The position numbers were made by a program, and so were the translations under genes. The notes under the pieces were generated by a model that saw nothing but the letters and a program-made list of their open reading frames with translations, made no database searches and was not told the DNA's origin. A DNA stretch of 64,000 nt, taken from Eustoma russellianum (lineage: Eukaryota > Streptophyta > Magnoliopsida > Gentianales > Gentianaceae). Where the stretch lies: contig AP025043.1 in assembly GCA_036186865.1 (NCBI GenBank), positions 30,947,996-31,011,995 on the forward strand, read 5' to 3'. Positions within the stretch are counted from its first letter, which is position 1; every line of letters begins with the position of its first letter. Below, one piece after another: positions 31,395 through 43,308 of the stretch.

Positions 31395-33431
31395 TTATGC
31401 GATTGTATCGTAGGTTATCATACCAAAATTGGCTCGTAAAGTTTCAAAAGTGGCTTGATTAAGGGGTTTGGTGAAAATATCAGCAACCTGATGATCAATT
31501 CTCATATGGTTTATGACTATATCCTCATTTTGAACATGGTCACAAAGAAAATGATATCTGTGTTTGGCCTTAGAATGAAGTACTGGATTCCGAGAAAGAT
31601 TGATCGTACTTGTGCTATCACAGAAAATTAGAATCTTATTCATTTTAATACCAAAATCACTAAGTTGTTGTTTAAGCCAAAGTATTTGAGTAGTGCATAA
31701 GCTTAAGGCTATATATTCGGCTTCGGTGGTGGAGAGAGCTACATTAGCTTGTTTCTTAGAAAACCAATAGATCAGATTGGTTCTTATGAATTGATATGTA
31801 CCGCTAGTGGATTTTGTATCTAACTTGGAACCACCATAATTAGCATCACTATAAGCATACAGTTCCAACTTAGCGTTTCTATCATACCAAAGTCCTAAGT
31901 GAGGTGTGTGTATAAGATATCTAAATATCTTCTTCACCGCATTGTAATGTGATACTTTAGGACAAGATTGAAACCTAGCACACATACACACACTAAACAT
32001 GATATCAGGTCTTGACGCGATTAAATATAATAGTGATCCAATCATAGGCCTATATAGTGTGTCATCAAAAGGTTTACCATTTTCATCCTTGTCTAGTTTG
32101 GTGTTAACACTTATAGGGGTAGGTGTTGGTTTCAACTCTTCAAATCCAAACTTCTTAATCATATCATTGACATAGTTAAGTTGGCTAATGTGGATTTCTT
32201 GAGAAGTTTGTTTGATTTGAAGTCCTAAGAAGTAGTTCAATTCTACTACTATTGACATCTCGAATTTAGACTTCATACACTATTCAAAGTCTTTTACTAA
32301 GATAGGGTTGGTTGATCAAAAGATTATGTCATCTACATATATTTGGACTATTAACAAGTCACTATCTTTTCTTCTTAGGAATAATCTGTTGTCTATTGTC
32401 CCCCTTTGATAATTGTTTGCAATAAGAAAGTTTGCAAATCTATCATACCAAGCTCTTAGAGCTTGTTTCAAACCAAATAAAGCTTTCTTAAGCTTATATA
32501 CATGGTTAGGATTCTTTGGATCTTCGAATCAAGGGGATTGTTTGACAAATACTTCTTCTTGGAGTATCCATTCAAGAACGCACTCTTGACATCCATTTGA
32601 AAGAGTTTGATGTTGTTTAAACTTGCGAAAGAAAGTAATAATCTTATTGCTTCTAGTCGTGCAACGGGTGCAAAGGTTTCTTCATAATTTATTCCTTCTT
32701 GTTGATTATAACCTTGTGCGACTAGCCTAGCCTTACTTCTTGTAATGTTACCTTGTTCATCCATTTTATTCCTATTATAGACTTATTTTCGGGTTTAGGT
32801 ACTAAGTCCCACACATTGTTCTTGGTGAATTGGTTTAACTCCTCATGCATGGCATCTATCCATGATATATCTATCACCTAAGGCTTCCTTAATATTCTTA
32901 GGTTGTAAGTGTGAGATTAAGCTATGTCCTTCAGCTTGACTTATGTTTCCACATGTTCTAACTCCAACACTTGGATCCCCAATGATTAACTCTTTAGGAT
33001 GTTTATGTTTATCTTTTATAAGAAACCAATTCCTAGGTTGACTCGGTTAACCCTCATCTTATTCAAATGTTTCAGTAATGTGAACATTATCGTATACAAT
33101 TGGATCAACTTGCAAGTTAGTTGTAATCCCTTCTAATTGCAAAATTTTTTCATTTATTTCACCTAACGTTCATGCATGTCTTGTTCAAGGGGAGTTGGTT
33201 CTAGATGATCAAGTATAGGCTCAAGTAATACATCATCATCATCAAACATATTTTCAATATTATTCGCTTGTTTATGTTGAGTTTTATCACTAACTTCAAA
33301 ATATGCGTTCTTATTGAATTTCACATGTATAGATTCAATTATTTTCGTAGATGCAGGATTATAACACCTATATGCTCTTGAATTAGTTGAATAACCAACA
33401 AATATGCATTCAATAGACTTTTGTTCAAACT
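31395..33431 (-). pseudogene. pol: Cop-A pol 3' part: integrase end, RT, RNase H
   Basis: The integrase end is FEQKSIECIFVGYSTNSRAYRCYNP (33430 down). RT starts at KARLVAQGYNQQEGINYEETFAPVARLEA, with QMDVKSAFLNGY before a frameshift near 32550. The catalytic box LIVQIYVDDIIF is intact at about 32320-32350, followed by a TGA. From 32276 the frame is open to the end: FEMSIVVELNYFLGLQIKQ, the RNase H motifs YSDANYGG, STTEAEYIAL, CDSTS and VADIFTKPL, and a natural stop after MITYDTIA. A short segment upstream of RT is decayed. The integrase core lies on the other strand after the inversion. Confidence 0.88.
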
Positions 33432-34428
33432 TGTAACTAAGGTGTTTCATTTCTTCTTGTTGTTGAGCTACATTATACACGCCTTCCTGGGTTGATTTTG
33501 TAAGATTTGTTAGCCAAGTTTATAAGGTTACACCAATAGATAATAGAGGTACTACAACCAAGAGTTGCATAGAGGTGTTCATCCAAGTCTTGAATAGGGT
33601 TGGTGTTTAACCTAAGGATCAAGCTTGGCTCTTGTTGTACTTGTGTTCATAGCATAGCAAAATCTAAGGAAAGGTGTTCGTTGGAACGGAAGTAGGTCAC
33701 ATTGATCGAACTAAGATAAATCTTTGGTTTTCTTGTCTTCTTTATACTTTTCTATTTTTCTACCCGTTTTCACTGCATTTTTCATCCAAATTGACACATC
33801 TTAAAACAAATAGGAAAACACTTTCAAAATTGGTGATTTTTGGTGAAGTTATACTTCATACTGTTAGCTTTCATTTGAAACAAGAATCACTTGATTTGAT
33901 CAAAGGAAAATTAGTCTTTCAGTCATTGCAAGATAACTGCTCCATTCTGGCTGCAATCTGACTAGTTTCAAGAAAACTTGAATTCTGTTTTCATCAAGGA
34001 TAGTTTAAGGTCAGGATCTTTTAAAAACACAAACTAGCCATCTTAAGGAGTGTTTTGATATAAAGATCAACCTTTTTGATTCAGTAATCAAAGAGAAACA
34101 CGTTTTCAATGTTCAACACTATTCTGTCCAATGATGTCCAGATTGACCATCTGAATCTTTTTATTTGGTTGAAGGGTCAAACAATCTTATTTTTGTCTCA
34201 TTTTTGGACATATTCTAGTCAAGAAATTGAAGTTAATTTCTGAAAAGTTCCAAAATTTTTAAAGTTGTGTACACTGAGTTTTGAATTTTTCAACAACGGG
34301 TAATGAATCTGAGGAGGTCTCAGATTTCGTTTTCGAAGAGGATTTTAACCAAGGGTAGTAGTTTAATTTCCCTAACCACTATTCACTCCCCCTCTAGTGG
34401 TGTTTACTGCAGGAGTACGGTCCAAAAA
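33432..34428 (+). repeat. Cop-A LTR inner part, inverted
   Basis: Matches 28417 to about 29400 in inverted orientation: CATTTCTTCTTGTTGTTGAG, ATTTTGTAAGATT, the block ending CTAGTGGTGTTTACTGCAGG, then GGTCCAAAAA before the primer site. Its left joint with integrase near 33425-33432 is an inversion breakpoint. Confidence 0.8.
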
Positions 34429-34429
34429 T

Positions 34430-34441
34430 TGGTATCAGAGC
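34430..34441 (+). other. Cop-A primer binding site, tRNA-iMet type
   Basis: TGGTATCAGAGC directly after the inverted LTR part, with gag starting downstream on the same strand. Confidence 0.9.
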
Positions 34442-35543
34442 GAGGCCAACACCACTCTAAGAGGCAAGATTCAACACCATACGAACAAGGCAATGCCAAG
34501 AAACAACAATTCAAAGTGGCCTGCTTATCTCAAATCAAAGGTATATACAATAGCTATTGTTTCTCATAAAGGTGAGTTGGAAAGTATGTCTATGCAATGC
34601 TCTCCTCTTTTTTGATGGAAATAATTTTGTTCATTGGAAACTTAGAATGAGGATATTATTAATGGCTATAGACATCGATTTATGGTCTACAGTTGAAGAT
34701 GGGTCATACACTCAAATAAAAGTTGTTCAAGTAAACGGTGTAATGCAAGAAGTAGAAAAAGATAAAAGTGAATAGTCAACCGAAGATAAAAAGAAACAAT
34801 CCATGAATGCTAAAGCTATGCAATTACTTTTGAAAGGATTAACGACTTCTGAAGCAGGATATGTTTCAAATTGCATAAGTGCACACGATATGTGGAAATC
34901 TTTAGAATTAAAGCATGAAGGTACTAGTGGTGCAAAAGAGTCAAAAATAAACATGCTTATGACTGAACTTGAATCTTTCAAAATGTTGCCGAATGAATCC
35001 ATAACATCTATGGATTTGAGGATTACTAATATTTTCAATGCACTTGAAGCTTTAGGTAAATCTTTTGCGAAGCCTTCCTACTGAATGAGATCCTAAAGTC
35101 ATGGCAATTCAAGAAACAAAATCAATCACAAAAACAGACGAATTGATCGGCTCACTTAGAGTCTATGAGGTAAAACTGAACCAACAAAAAACCGAGTCAT
35201 CTAAATCATCTGATAAGTCTATTGCTTTCAAATCAACTGAGTCACATACAAATAATGATGAAAGTAATAGCGATAGTGAATTAGACGGTGATTTAATATT
35301 AATAGCAAGAAAACTTAGAAAGTTTTTCAAACGGCCTAATAGGAATGGAAAACGATCTTCTTCTTCTACTTCTTCTCAACCTAGAAAAAATAATTCTAAT
35401 AACAACAAGTGGTGTAATAAAGAGTTAAAATGCTATGAATGTGGCCAAAAAGGACACATCTCTTATGGTTGTCCGACAAAGAAAAATGCCAACAATAGTA
35501 ATAATAACAACAAACAAGACAAGGAGGCGCAAAAGCCTAAGGC

Positions 35544-35548
35544 AAAGG
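35544..35548. repeat. Solo-LTR target site duplication AAAGG, left copy (right copy 38288-38292)
   Basis: AAAGG flanks the solo LTR exactly. Removing the LTR and one copy leaves the Gag tail reading frame continuous (KAK then ESKSRIG). Confidence 0.92.
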
Positions 35549-38287
35549 TGTAGGACCTTTAAAGAACCACTAGAAGGGGGAGGTTGAATAGTAGGCACGG
35601 AAAATTTGGTTTTTAAAATATTTTGACCCAAAAACCTAACTTCTGAAAACAATTTCTGTTTTAAGATCCTGATTTGAAACGTCTTAAAGACTGGTTAATA
35701 CCTTCAAAAATTCTGCAATTTCGAGAGATTTTACTCTCAGATGTTCTGAGTATCCCCTAAAAATTTCAGATTAAAATTCAACTCCTAACCCTTTGAAAAT
35801 ACGTTTGTGGTCAGAATGCACAAATCTGCCAGAAACAATACTCTGACACGAAAATTTTATTCCGCTTAATTCGTGACTCCAAATGGTCTGAAAATTTAAT
35901 GACAAACCCCTTAAGATGCATATTTTACTGGGTTGAAACAGTTTTGAAAATTTCATTTGGGAAGTATGTTAAATACATTGATGTTCTCAACCTTTGCAAG
36001 TCTGAAAATCTCATTACACTAGTCTCAGAACTATTAACATTTGATTGACTTATACTTGTCCAAATGGGTTGAAACTTGCGCCAAATGAAACTTAAGAGGT
36101 TTGGCTATGTTTCTGCATAGTTTTGTAATTTTTGAAAGTTGTTTACTATTATTACAATTGCAACGAAATCAACACAGAAACTGAAAACTGAAAGTAAAGT
36201 GCTGAAAGTAAAGACACCAAGGATTTTATACTGGTTCGGTTAACACAACCAACTACACAACCAACTCTAGTCTTCGAGGACACCTTCCTCGGTTATCAAT
36301 AAACACCAAAAAACATCTTACCACAAGCGTTGCTGGAGTTACACACCACTCTGCCCCTTTACACACAATACAATCAATCACAAGTATCACAAACACCACC
36401 ACCGAACGGATGAAGGTTTGATCACACCTTGATCAAAATTTTACAACAAATGAAACGTGTGTGGTGGTATAATCAAAGCCTATTCAATATATTGAATATA
36501 AGAACAATAGGCTTGAGACAAGAAGAAGAAAAAAAATGTAGAAGAAGAGAATAGTGGATCCTTTTCCACTTGAGAGACAATGAGAGTTGTCTTGAATCAC
36601 TTTGCCGTACTTCTCTTCTTTTTATCTCATCATGGACGCCCCCTTTAGGTCTTTCATCACCTTGAAAATTCTCTTTAATGCCCTTGGAAGATCACCTTGT
36701 GTAGAGATGACACCATCTTGCTTACTTGGTACAACATGATTGGATGAATGTCTTGGCTTTGCTTACTTGGCCCTCTATGATTGGATGAATCTTGTCACCA
36801 TTTAGTAGCTGTAAAATCTGATATTAAAATGTAAAAACATGTGCCAAATAAAGTTTAAAATGTTGCCAAATAATTAACAATTAATCCCTTCAATTTGGAA
36901 AGTCAATTAGTCACACATTCTAGGCAAAAAATCGGTAAAGCCATGCATTGTCACATGCTGAATTTTCAGCATGTGTTAAACTTGCCAAATGTTTGAATTG
37001 TTACCTTGTGTAGCTCCCTCCTTTATGTCACTAACCTTGTGTGGTATATTCTCCACCAATCAAGATGCCAACTAAGCTCCACATAGGCTCCACCAAGGCT
37101 GAGAATGGCGTGCACTTTGTCTCCAACATCTGCTGAATTTCACTTTTGTATACTTTGTCAAATATTGCACAATAATTACACATATATGGCATATTCCAAT
37201 CAGCCCTAATTTAAATATTCTAGTACACTTTAACATTGTCTTAAATATGTAAAAAGTGTCTAGATGCATGTTACATGTCATGGCAAAAACGTTCCATGTG
37301 TTGTGTTCGTAGAAAACCAAATTTTCGACTTTTTGCCAATTATGCGATTTTTCTTCGATTAAATTCAAACTTTTTGCACATGTTATATATCTTTTGTCAC
37401 ACATAATATACATAAAATAAATTAAATATTCAGCTCTAATGGATAAGATATAGGCGTCCCATGTGACAAAAAAGTTGAATTTGAAATCTCCACAATTTGG
37501 TCTTAATTGTGGATGATTTGTGTGTCAACATGGAATGATTTCATGGCTAAATTTAACATGTAAGCCAAGAAATTTTTTGCTATTTTTAAAGTATATGGGC
37601 TGGCCATCTTCATATGGCAAGCACGTGACACGTTGGCGAAGTTTCGGTAGTCACCCAATACGACAATTTTTGGTTTATAACCTTGTAACATGTCGTAATA
37701 ATTTTGTCATCACCATGACTTATATCATATGATATAAGACCTGAATATACTCATATATATGAGGTGTATATAGTGGTGTGATGTTGACATACGTTTTTAA
37801 TATATGTAACGTGTCGGTAGTACATCAGAATATATGTTTATTGCGTCTTTTTATAAAAAATCTGAATATATATATATATGTGTGTATGTATATATATATA
37901 TATGTGTGTGTGTGTGTATATATATATATAACATGTGTATCAAATGGAGAAGAGACTTTCTATGTTTCAATTTGTTGCCATCATGCCTTCTCCAAATATA
38001 TCTCCTTTTAATGAACTAGCTAGTTCATTAACTTAAGTACTTCACTTAATGAACTAATTTAGTTTATTAATATTGGCACCTGAAAATAGTTCAAACACAA
38101 CAAATGTTTGCCATTTGATGTAAGCTTTAACGCTTCATGGCTTGTTAGTACGGCAACAATATGTATAAAGCATATGAAGCATGTATATCACAAAAATGTG
38201 TCACATAATAATTTTGTCATGCATTTCTTAAACATGTAGTATTTAAATCATGTATTTTGTGAATCACTCAAACTCTTTTTCTCAACA
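35549..38287 (-). repeat. Solo LTR of the long-LTR copia family (2,739 bp)
   Basis: Plus orientation from TGTAGGACC to TTTCTCAACA, flanked by AAAGG. It matches the LTRs of Cop-1, Cop-E and Cop-G throughout, with the same palindromes (for example 37719-37738). With no internal region it arose by recombination between two LTRs after insertion. TA and GT microsatellites lie at about 37868-37930. Confidence 0.92.
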
Positions 38288-38573
38288 AAAGGAGTCCAAG
38301 TCAAGAATAGGCAAACGAGCAATGAAGGCGAGCACGTGGAGCGACTCGTCTGACTCAGAATCCGACACTGAGGAAGCTCAAGTCTGCTTCGTATCTGACG
38401 AGGTAAGTTCTTCATCTGATATAGATTCTGATAGTGAAATGTCATTTGATGAAATGTACGAAGAATTTCTAAAGATGCACACTCACTGTAAAAGGCTATC
38501 TAAAAAAAAGAATAAACTAATTGAAGAAAATGACAAGTTGAAGACATCCAACTTTGAATTTTCCGATCATTAG

Positions 38574-39487
38574 AATCTTTTAAACAGAGTCTACTAATAC
38601 TCTTGATTCTTTAGAGATTGAAATTGAATCATACAAGAAAAATGAACAAACATTACAAACTGAAAATAGCCTGCTAAAATCTAAGGTAGATAATTGTGAA
38701 AAAGAAATTTCTCAACTTAAATTATCTAAATTAGACTTAGAAAATATTTTAGAAAAACTTGTCGGGAACTAACATGCTAGACACACTTATATCGTCACAA
38801 AAATATGGAATGATAAAACTGGGTTAGGATATAAAGAAGAAAATGGCAAAGTAGATAAAAATACTAAGTTTGTTTCGTCAACCTTATAAAGCAACAAAAA
38901 CAAATTCAACTTTGCCTGCTACTTCTTTTTCTACTCTTTCTGCTTATTCTAAGATAAAAATGTAGCATGCACCCACAAAAGCACACACACATACAAACAT
39001 GCAACTAGGCAAAACTTTGCATCTAGACCACATAGAAATATGTCTATATGTATACAAATGTATCTAGACTAAATCAAATGCATCCAATTTATTATGAACA
39101 TAGGCAAAATTCATATAAGACTTATAGAAATGAATATGAACACACATACATACATGCATAGCGCCATTCAAGAAACAAAATCATATGCCTTTCACTCATT
39201 ATCAAAGTCAGCCAAGACATAATACTTATCAACCAAGATATAACATGTATGACAATGCATCATCTTTAAAATAGAATGGTCAAACACATGTTAATCCTCT
39301 TTATTCAACTAATGTCAAATATGTGCCTAGAAGGTACATCCAAGTTTGGATACATAGGGGATATTTAAATAAGGATGGTGCCCCTAACATTCAAGGACCC
39401 AAGTAAAGGGTACCTAAAACTTTGTCTCCATTGTAGGTAAATTGCAAAGAAGACAAATAGGAGACAAAGCCAAAGAATCTAAAAACC
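38574..39487 (+). pseudogene. Cop-A Gag-Pol linker, decayed
   Basis: Continues the coiled-coil tail (LDSLEIEIESYKKNEQTLQTE, SLLKSKVDNCEKEISQLKL) through several frameshifts. A basic, tyrosine- and histidine-rich stretch with little conservation follows, then WIHRGYLNKDGAPNIQGPK ahead of the protease. No long frame remains. Confidence 0.6.
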
Positions 39488-39835
39488 AAATGGTTTTTAG
39501 ATAACGGGTGTTCAAGGCACATGACTGGCAACCCCAAGTTATTCACCGAACTGGAGCAAATCGAGAATGGAGGAAAGGTGACATTCGGCGACATCAACAA
39601 AGGAAAAGTTGTTGGAAAAGGAACAATTGGGGATCCTGACACATTTCAAATACGAAATGTGTTGTTAGTAAGCAATCTATCTTACAATTTACTTAGTATT
39701 TTGCAACTGATAGATTGTGGATACAATGTTTCTTTTCTCCCTAATTCCTGTGATATAACAAATGCTAAGGGAGAAATGGTATTAAAAGGAAATAGAGGTG
39801 GTAATATTTACACCCTTTCCCTAAGAATATGTTAG
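39488..39835 (+). pseudogene. Cop-A aspartic protease
   Basis: The copia retropepsin region reads KWFLDNGCSRHMTGNPKLF, then TFGDINKGKVVGKGTIG and NVLLVSNLSYNLLSILQLID. The catalytic triad D-S-G is D-N-G here; Cop-1 keeps D-S-G at the same place. The frame is open over about 105 codons and stops after LSLRIC, just before a +1 frame with the pre-integrase domain. The serine-to-asparagine change would probably weaken or abolish cleavage. Confidence 0.85.
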
Positions 39836-40415
39836 ATGCTAAGATTAAATGTTTAATATCACATGACTTAGATGTGAACATATGGCATAGACGACTAGGC
39901 CATATAGGAATTTCAACTATTGAAAAGTTATCTAAGAAGAACTTAGTTAGAGAAATGCCTAAGTTAGATTTAGATAATTTTCAACTTTGTGAAACATGTA
40001 TTAAAGGAAAACATATAATAGAAACATTAAAACCAACACATGAAGTGAGTACTAGTCATATACTAGAATTGATTCACTTAGACTTATTTGGTCCAAGTAG
40101 GAAAAGAAGTCTAGGTGGACACTACTATGTGTGTGTCATAGAAGACGATTACTCACGATATACATGGACATTGTTCTTAACGTACAAAGACGATGCTCCA
40201 TTGGCAATCAAAACTCTTATTAAGTAGCTTGAAAATCTTTATGAAGAAAATTGAAAGAATTAGGAGTGATAGAGGTGAAGAATTTAAAGACAAAGAAATA
40301 GTAAAATTTTATGAATTACATGAAATTAAACATGAATTGTCACCACCTAAAACACCACAACTTAATAAGTTGTTGAACGTAAAAATAGAACAATTCAAGA
40401 AATTTCTAGGACAAT
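39829..40415 (+). pseudogene. Cop-A pre-integrase and integrase N-terminal part
   Basis: The pre-integrase domain reads MLDAKIKCLISHDLDVNIWHRRLGHIGIST, with the zinc-binding H-H-C-C ending LCETCIKGKHI. The integrase core has LIHLDLFGPSRKRSLGG and VIEDDYSRYTWTLFL with the first aspartate. A TAG after TLIK and a frameshift lead to RIRSDRGEEFKDKEIV with the second aspartate. A last shift gives TIQEISRTM, where the sequence turns into LTR at about 40415. That joint is the other inversion breakpoint; the next integrase residues, about 80, are missing, and the integrase end is on the minus strand at 33431. Confidence 0.86.
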
Positions 40416-41964
40416 GATCTTCAAGTTTGCTTGAAAGTTGTGTGTTCTTCTTCTTCACCTTTGCCTCCTATTTATAGTGTGAAATGAGCATTGAAGATAA
40501 GAATGCACATGTGTCACCATCTTCATCATTAAGTCTTAGTTGTCTTCACACCATTGGTTGGACACATAATCATCTTGTACACTTGGCAACATAAAGAAGA
40601 ATGATTGGTCCACCTTGAAGTTCAGCATGGGCGAATTTTCCACTTGGAATTGTCTTGAAAATAATGAAGATAATATGGAGGATTAAGATGGAATATTCCT
40701 CCCAAGATTACCACAACTCCTTGCCATGAGAATAGGGCATGTGAGGCTGCCATTTGACTCAAACAATCTGGCAAAAACAGCCTTGTAGACGTTGGCTACA
40801 ATTCAAAATTTTCCAAGTTGGCAAATCTTGTATTGGATTGGTCCACTTGGCATAAAGTCATAAAATGAATACACCATCATTTCCACCTGTATAGGCACGT
40901 TTTTGAGGCTACGTATATGTATATAAACTCAGATTTTTAGAAGAGAAATCAGCAAATAATAGTTGACAAGATTATGTCAATATATAATCCAAAATTCTCA
41001 CTTTTTGTATGTTGAAATAAATTTTGCACCAAAAACACCTTATAATATCTAAAAATAATGGTTGAGAACCTCCAATAATATATCAATAAGAGTCTTCAAC
41101 AAGAAAATAGAATGTGACGTCGAACCCGTCACATATCCTGCTACCATCGATAATGTCATCAAATAGAGAAATAAAATAGAGATCCACCAAATAATCTTCA
41201 AGACCACCATAAATAAACTCCATAATGAAGATAATAAGATACTCAAGTGGTTCCTTGAGTCGGAGTAAAATGACCAAAATACCCCTGGTGAGGGAAAACT
41301 CCATAAATGACTGCGATAGTCAGAAATAGATATAATAACACCTTTGTGATGATAAATAAGAGATAAATGTATCCTATAAATATTTTCATCATGTCAAGTA
41401 TCTACAAAACTCAAAATACCAATTTTTTCATTTTTGGTAACTTGTAGAAACTTCTGAGGCACATTAGTCACAAGACATTTATAATCATCAAAAAACATAA
41501 TAACAACATGATTAATATATATAAATCATGTACAAATGAAAATAACCATTTTATCATATTTAAGAAAAATATTACTAAAACCCCTTGACATCGATCGATC
41601 GAAGTGCCTCCGCTTGAGAGATCGATGTCTCACAATGAGTTTCAGAGTTTGTCTCTGATCTACATGGATGAATCAAAGTGAGGGATCAATGTATACATCG
41701 ATAGATCGATGTGTCTCAAGTTTAGAGATCAATGTCTCACAGTAAGGTCTTGGTTTTTCTCTGTCTTACATGGATCGATCGATGTGAGGGATCGATATAC
41801 ATCGAGCGATCGAAGTGCAATAACCTAAGAGATCGATGTCATTTTTCTTCATTTAATTGATATATTTCAACTCTTAATCATTTGTAAAATCATGTGTGAT
41901 ATTTTTATGCCATGTAACACTTAAAATCATGACTTTGAAAATTATCCAAACATATTTCTCAACA
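40415..41964 (-). repeat. Cop-A 5' LTR, outer part
   Basis: Matches 29445-31030 almost throughout, from AATGATCTTCAAGTTTGC to TTTCTCAACA. The TATA box is at 40468-40477 and the ATCGAT cluster at about 41588-41840. Its inner part is at 33432-34428, inverted. Confidence 0.88.
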
Positions 41965-42427
41965 GTCCTAAACGTCTATGCCATAAATTCACACTAGGTT
42001 CATTTGATATAAAACATTTGACTTTAGCGTCTAACATGTCATCCATAGATAGTGTAAAAATGATTCTCTCTTTTTTTCCTTTTAATACCATTTCTCTGTT
42101 TTTATTTACAATATTGCAATATGGATGAGAGAAACACACATCAAAACCATTGTCAAGAAATAGTAAAATGCTAAGCAGGTTGTAGGATAGATTACTTACC
42201 AGGAACACTTTCGAGATTCGAAGAGTGCTCGGGTTTATAATTGTTCCTTTTCCGATGATCCTTCCTTTGTTGTTGTCTTCAAAGGTTACCGATCCACCTT
42301 TCATAACCTTCTTCAATTTTGAGAACAAGCTTGGGTCACCCGTCATGTGCCTTGAACAACCGCTGTCAATGAACCACTTGATGATGTATCTTTCGATTTT
42401 TGTGTTTCCTGCAATATGTAGCAACAA
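41965..42427 (-). pseudogene. Cop-1 protease and start of pre-integrase domain
   Basis: The protease motif IIKWFIDSGCSRHMTGDPSLF retains the D-S-G triad. GSVTFEDNNKGRIIGKGT and FLVSNLSYNLLSILLFLDNG follow as in other copia proteases. The frame continues into MLDAKVKCFISNEPSVNLWHRRLG of the pre-integrase domain and is cut by Cop-A at the next residue; it resumes at 28416. This is the best-preserved part of Cop-1, open over more than 150 codons. The preceding linker (near 42430-42520) matches the VWVPK-type repeats common before copia proteases. Confidence 0.88.
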
Positions 42428-43294
42428 TTTAGGTACCCTTTATTTTGGGTCCTTAAGGGTTAGTCGTTCAACCCTTTGCAAGAATACTTTTTGGTACCCA
42501 AACATGGATGACCTTCCTTAGTCTTATAAAAGGTGAGAAAAGAGATGGAGAAGCAATATAATAAATGTTAAGGGCATGTCTATTTGGCATATGTCCGAGA
42601 ATATCATTATGTGCATAATAAGGTGTTTGTTATTTATATGCATTTTTGTTAGTGTGCATGATGCGTGATTTAGATGCATTTGTGTTGTATGAATATCGCG
42701 TATACATCAAAGGTTTCCTTTCATATCTATACGGTATATGATTATATTTTGTATGTGATGAAAAAGAAGGAGTGCAATAAGATATAATGGGTGGTGCACT
42801 AGACATCTTCTTAGGTTGTGTAATTGTCTTAAATGCATGCAGTTTCTTAGATGAAGATAAGACGATATAGCATGAAAGTACCCATATCGAACTACTTTAC
42901 CATTTTCTCTAAATCCGTGCTTCTTAATTTCAAATTTGAAATCTCAGCTTTCATCTTATTATATATGGATGTTAATGATGAAATCTCAGATTTTAATGCA
43001 TCAATCGTGCAAGACGACTCTTCTTTTGAATCGTTTAATTGAGATACAAGATTCGTGTTTGAAGATTCTAACAACTTCTTGTCTTCAATTAACCATTTCT
43101 TTTCTTTTGCAAGAGTCTTAGCAAACTTATGTAACTCAAGATATTGAACATACAAATCATGATAAGATGGTTCAGAATCAGAATTTACCTCACTATCAAA
43201 ACGTGGAGGCTTTTGTTACCTTCTTGCTTGGTTTTGTGGCTAGTGGATGCTATCTCACAAAGATTGTTATATCTTCTTGTTGTGAGTGAACTTT
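42428..43294 (-). pseudogene. Cop-1 coiled-coil linker ORF, Gag core absent
   Basis: About 75 bp after the primer site a reading frame starts with a degenerate start codon (ATA in place of ATG; IASTSHKTKQEG). After frameshifts it becomes YVQYLELHKFAKTLAKEKKW, LIEDKKLLESSNTNLVSQL and DALKSEISSLTSIYNKMKAE, a clear coiled coil. Cop-E has the homologous sequence in the same position. In Cop-A this coiled coil follows a full Gag with zinc knuckle, but here no Gag core or knuckle lies between primer site and coil. The remainder to 42428 is low-complexity linker with stops. Confidence 0.75.
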
Positions 43295-43306
43295 GCTTTG
43301 ATACCA
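43295..43306 (-). other. Cop-1 primer binding site
   Basis: Minus strand TGGTATCAAAGC, one change from TGGTATCAGAGC, 2 nt inside the LTR. Confidence 0.85.
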
Positions 43307-43308
43307 CT

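Larger units (their letters stand above)
34497..38573 (+). pseudogene. gag: Cop-A gag with zinc knuckle and coiled-coil tail, split by a solo LTR
   Basis: Gag begins at MPRNNNSKWPAYLKSK (34497) and shifts frame to FDGNNFVHWKLRMRILLMAID, a UBN2-type copia Gag core. A TAG follows DKSE; DMWKSLELKHEGTSGAKESK and ITSMDLRITNIFNALEALGK continue in the same frame. A shift near 35085 leads to MAIQETKSITKTDELIGSL, an acidic stretch, and the knuckle CYECGQKGHISYGC at about 35431-35472. The frame is then cut by the solo LTR 35549-38287. Beyond it, ESKSRIGKRAMKASTW, a Ser/Asp/Glu-rich stretch (SDSSDSESDTEE) and a coiled-coil segment (LSKKKNKLIEENDKLK) follow. Gag would form the particle. Frameshifts and stops disable it. 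Confidence 0.87.
28417..41964 (-). mobile_element. Cop-A: copia element with internal inversion, inserted in Cop-1
   Basis: Ends are TGTTGGACC at 28417 and CTCAACA at 41964, flanked by GTCCT. The left 3' LTR, polypurine tract, RNase H, RT and integrase end (28417 to about 33431) and the outermost part of the right LTR (about 40415-41964) read on the minus strand. The middle, about 33432-40414, reads on the plus strand: inner part of the LTR, primer site, gag, protease and integrase start. This is what a single inversion from inside the 5' LTR to inside integrase would give, with small losses at both joints. A solo LTR (35549-38287) is nested in gag. Confidence 0.85.

Noticed and set aside
33674..33961. 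95-codon plus-strand ORF also seen on the minus strand at 28882-29118
   Set aside because: Both are copies of the same LTR in opposite orientation, not a gene.
34430..34441. The initiator-tRNA-like match as part of a tRNA gene
   Set aside because: Only the 3' complement is present, located at an LTR border; it is a primer binding site.
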